Shown one piece after another: positions 31,040-31,504 of a DNA stretch of 31,504 bases; position 1 is the stretch's first letter; the number at the start of each line of letters is the position of its first letter. Origin of the DNA: Coprococcus sp. (GTDB lineage: Bacteria > Bacillota > Clostridia > Lachnospirales > Lachnospiraceae); NCBI GenBank assembly GCA_016297325.1, contig JAEDGW010000019.1:1-31504 (forward strand), written 5' to 3'. Made by a program: the position numbers and the translations under genes. The notes under the pieces are model-generated. The model searched no databases and had not been told where the DNA came from. It worked only from the letters and a program-made list of their open reading frames with translations.

Positions 31040-31504
31040 TCACACATAAAACACCTTCTCATCCTCAAGCCTGAGACATGCAAGTCTGGCGTTCTTTATT
31101 CCTATGTTTCTCATCCAGCATCCACAGTCTATATCATAGAATAAAAAATCTCTCTCCTCGTCATACTTACGAAATACCCGTCCATCATTATATGCAAATT
31201 CTTTCTCTTTGGTCGTAGGAGTATGCCCCGCCACTACCATGCCGTGCATGATGCCGCCATCTGTAAATCCATCCCTCCTGGCATTCATGTAGAACTCTTC
31301 CCTTGTGCTATATCTGGTCTTGAGTTCCGGGGTATCAAGTCTCCTGATGTATCCGGCATGAATTACTATGCATTTTCTGCCAGACACTTCCGTCTCATAC
31401 AGATACGGCATATTCTTTATCCGGTCCGCCCATGCACATAACCGCGAGAAAGTATATCCGGATTCTATCAGCTCATATACCGTCTCACAGCGGTCAAACT
31501 TTAC
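31040..31504 (-). CDS. Metallophosphoesterase, C-terminal part, cut by the right edge
   Basis: The frame stays open from the stop at 31040 to the window edge, so the first ATG seen inside (31411) is not the real start; 154 codons are visible. The motifs IVIHAGY and VVAGHTPT are the later metal-binding motifs of calcineurin-like serine/threonine phosphatases (PrpE/PrpA type). The N-terminal D-x-H and GDxxD motifs must lie outside the window. The substrate is unknown. Confidence 0.8.
   Translation of the reverse strand, partial: VKFDRCETVYELIESGYTFSRLCAWADRIKNMPYLYETEVSGRKCIVIHAGYIRRLDTPELKTRYSTREEFYMNARRDGFTDGGIMHGMVVAGHTPTTKEKEFAYNDGRVFRKYDEERDFLFYDIDCGCWMRNIGIKNARLACLRLEDEKVFYV

Noticed and set aside
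31040..31411. Complete 123-codon gene at the right edge
   Set aside because: The frame is open upstream to the window edge and the N-terminal phosphoesterase motifs are missing, so this is the end of a longer gene.

Overview
The window looks like a chromosomal segment of an anaerobic Firmicute, most likely family Lachnospiraceae (Coprococcus/Roseburia-type gut clostridia). The reasons are moderately AT-rich DNA, strong AGGAG-type ribosome binding sites, sigma-A promoters, a HrcA/CIRCE heat-shock operator, and proteins that resemble this family (cytoplasmic ParB-BMP fusion, NYN/OST-HTH protein, MocR regulator). The assignment is from pattern recognition only. There is no tRNA, rRNA, CRISPR array, insertion sequence or prophage.

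Layout. Positions 1-8232 are housekeeping genes: an edge fragment, a NYN/OST-HTH RNA-binding protein, two SAM methyltransferases, a YbaK-type deacylase, citrate synthase, a metallophosphoesterase and an unusual ParB-like/BMP fusion. Positions 8637-17520 hold a complete phosphate-starvation locus on the minus strand, in transcription order pstS-pstC-pstA-pstB-phoU-small membrane protein-nptA-phoB-phoR. After a divergent trmO gene, a second phosphate block (24303 down to 18715) reads nptA2-pstS2-ppk-EAL phosphodiesterase. Positions 24647-28713 hold bioB, a cupin, a MocR-type regulator and a HAD phosphatase. The right end has an AT-rich AAA/DUF4143 ATPase, an Hsp20 gene under CIRCE control and a truncated metallophosphoesterase.

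How the parts fit. PhoR/PhoB should sense phosphate shortage and activate promoters carrying 11-bp-phased TTTACA direct repeats. I find such boxes at four places: before pstS, nptA, nptA2, and at an orphan site after bioB. Each is followed at nearly constant distance by a -10-like hexamer. PstSCAB and the two Na/Pi symporters import phosphate, PhoU damps signalling, Ppk stores phosphate as polyphosphate, and a c-di-GMP phosphodiesterase is co-transcribed with ppk.

Most notable points. (1) Both PstS proteins appear circularly permuted: the canonical C-terminal half, including the GSGT phosphate loop, comes directly after the lipobox, and the canonical N-terminal half follows, so the chain ends at the normal mid-protein hinge. 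(2) The orphan PHO box with a -10 and an intrinsic terminator about 70 nt later looks like a phosphate-starvation small RNA gene. (3) The ParB-like/BMP fusion has no signal peptide. (4) An 18-bp tandem repeat lies in the long bioB leader.
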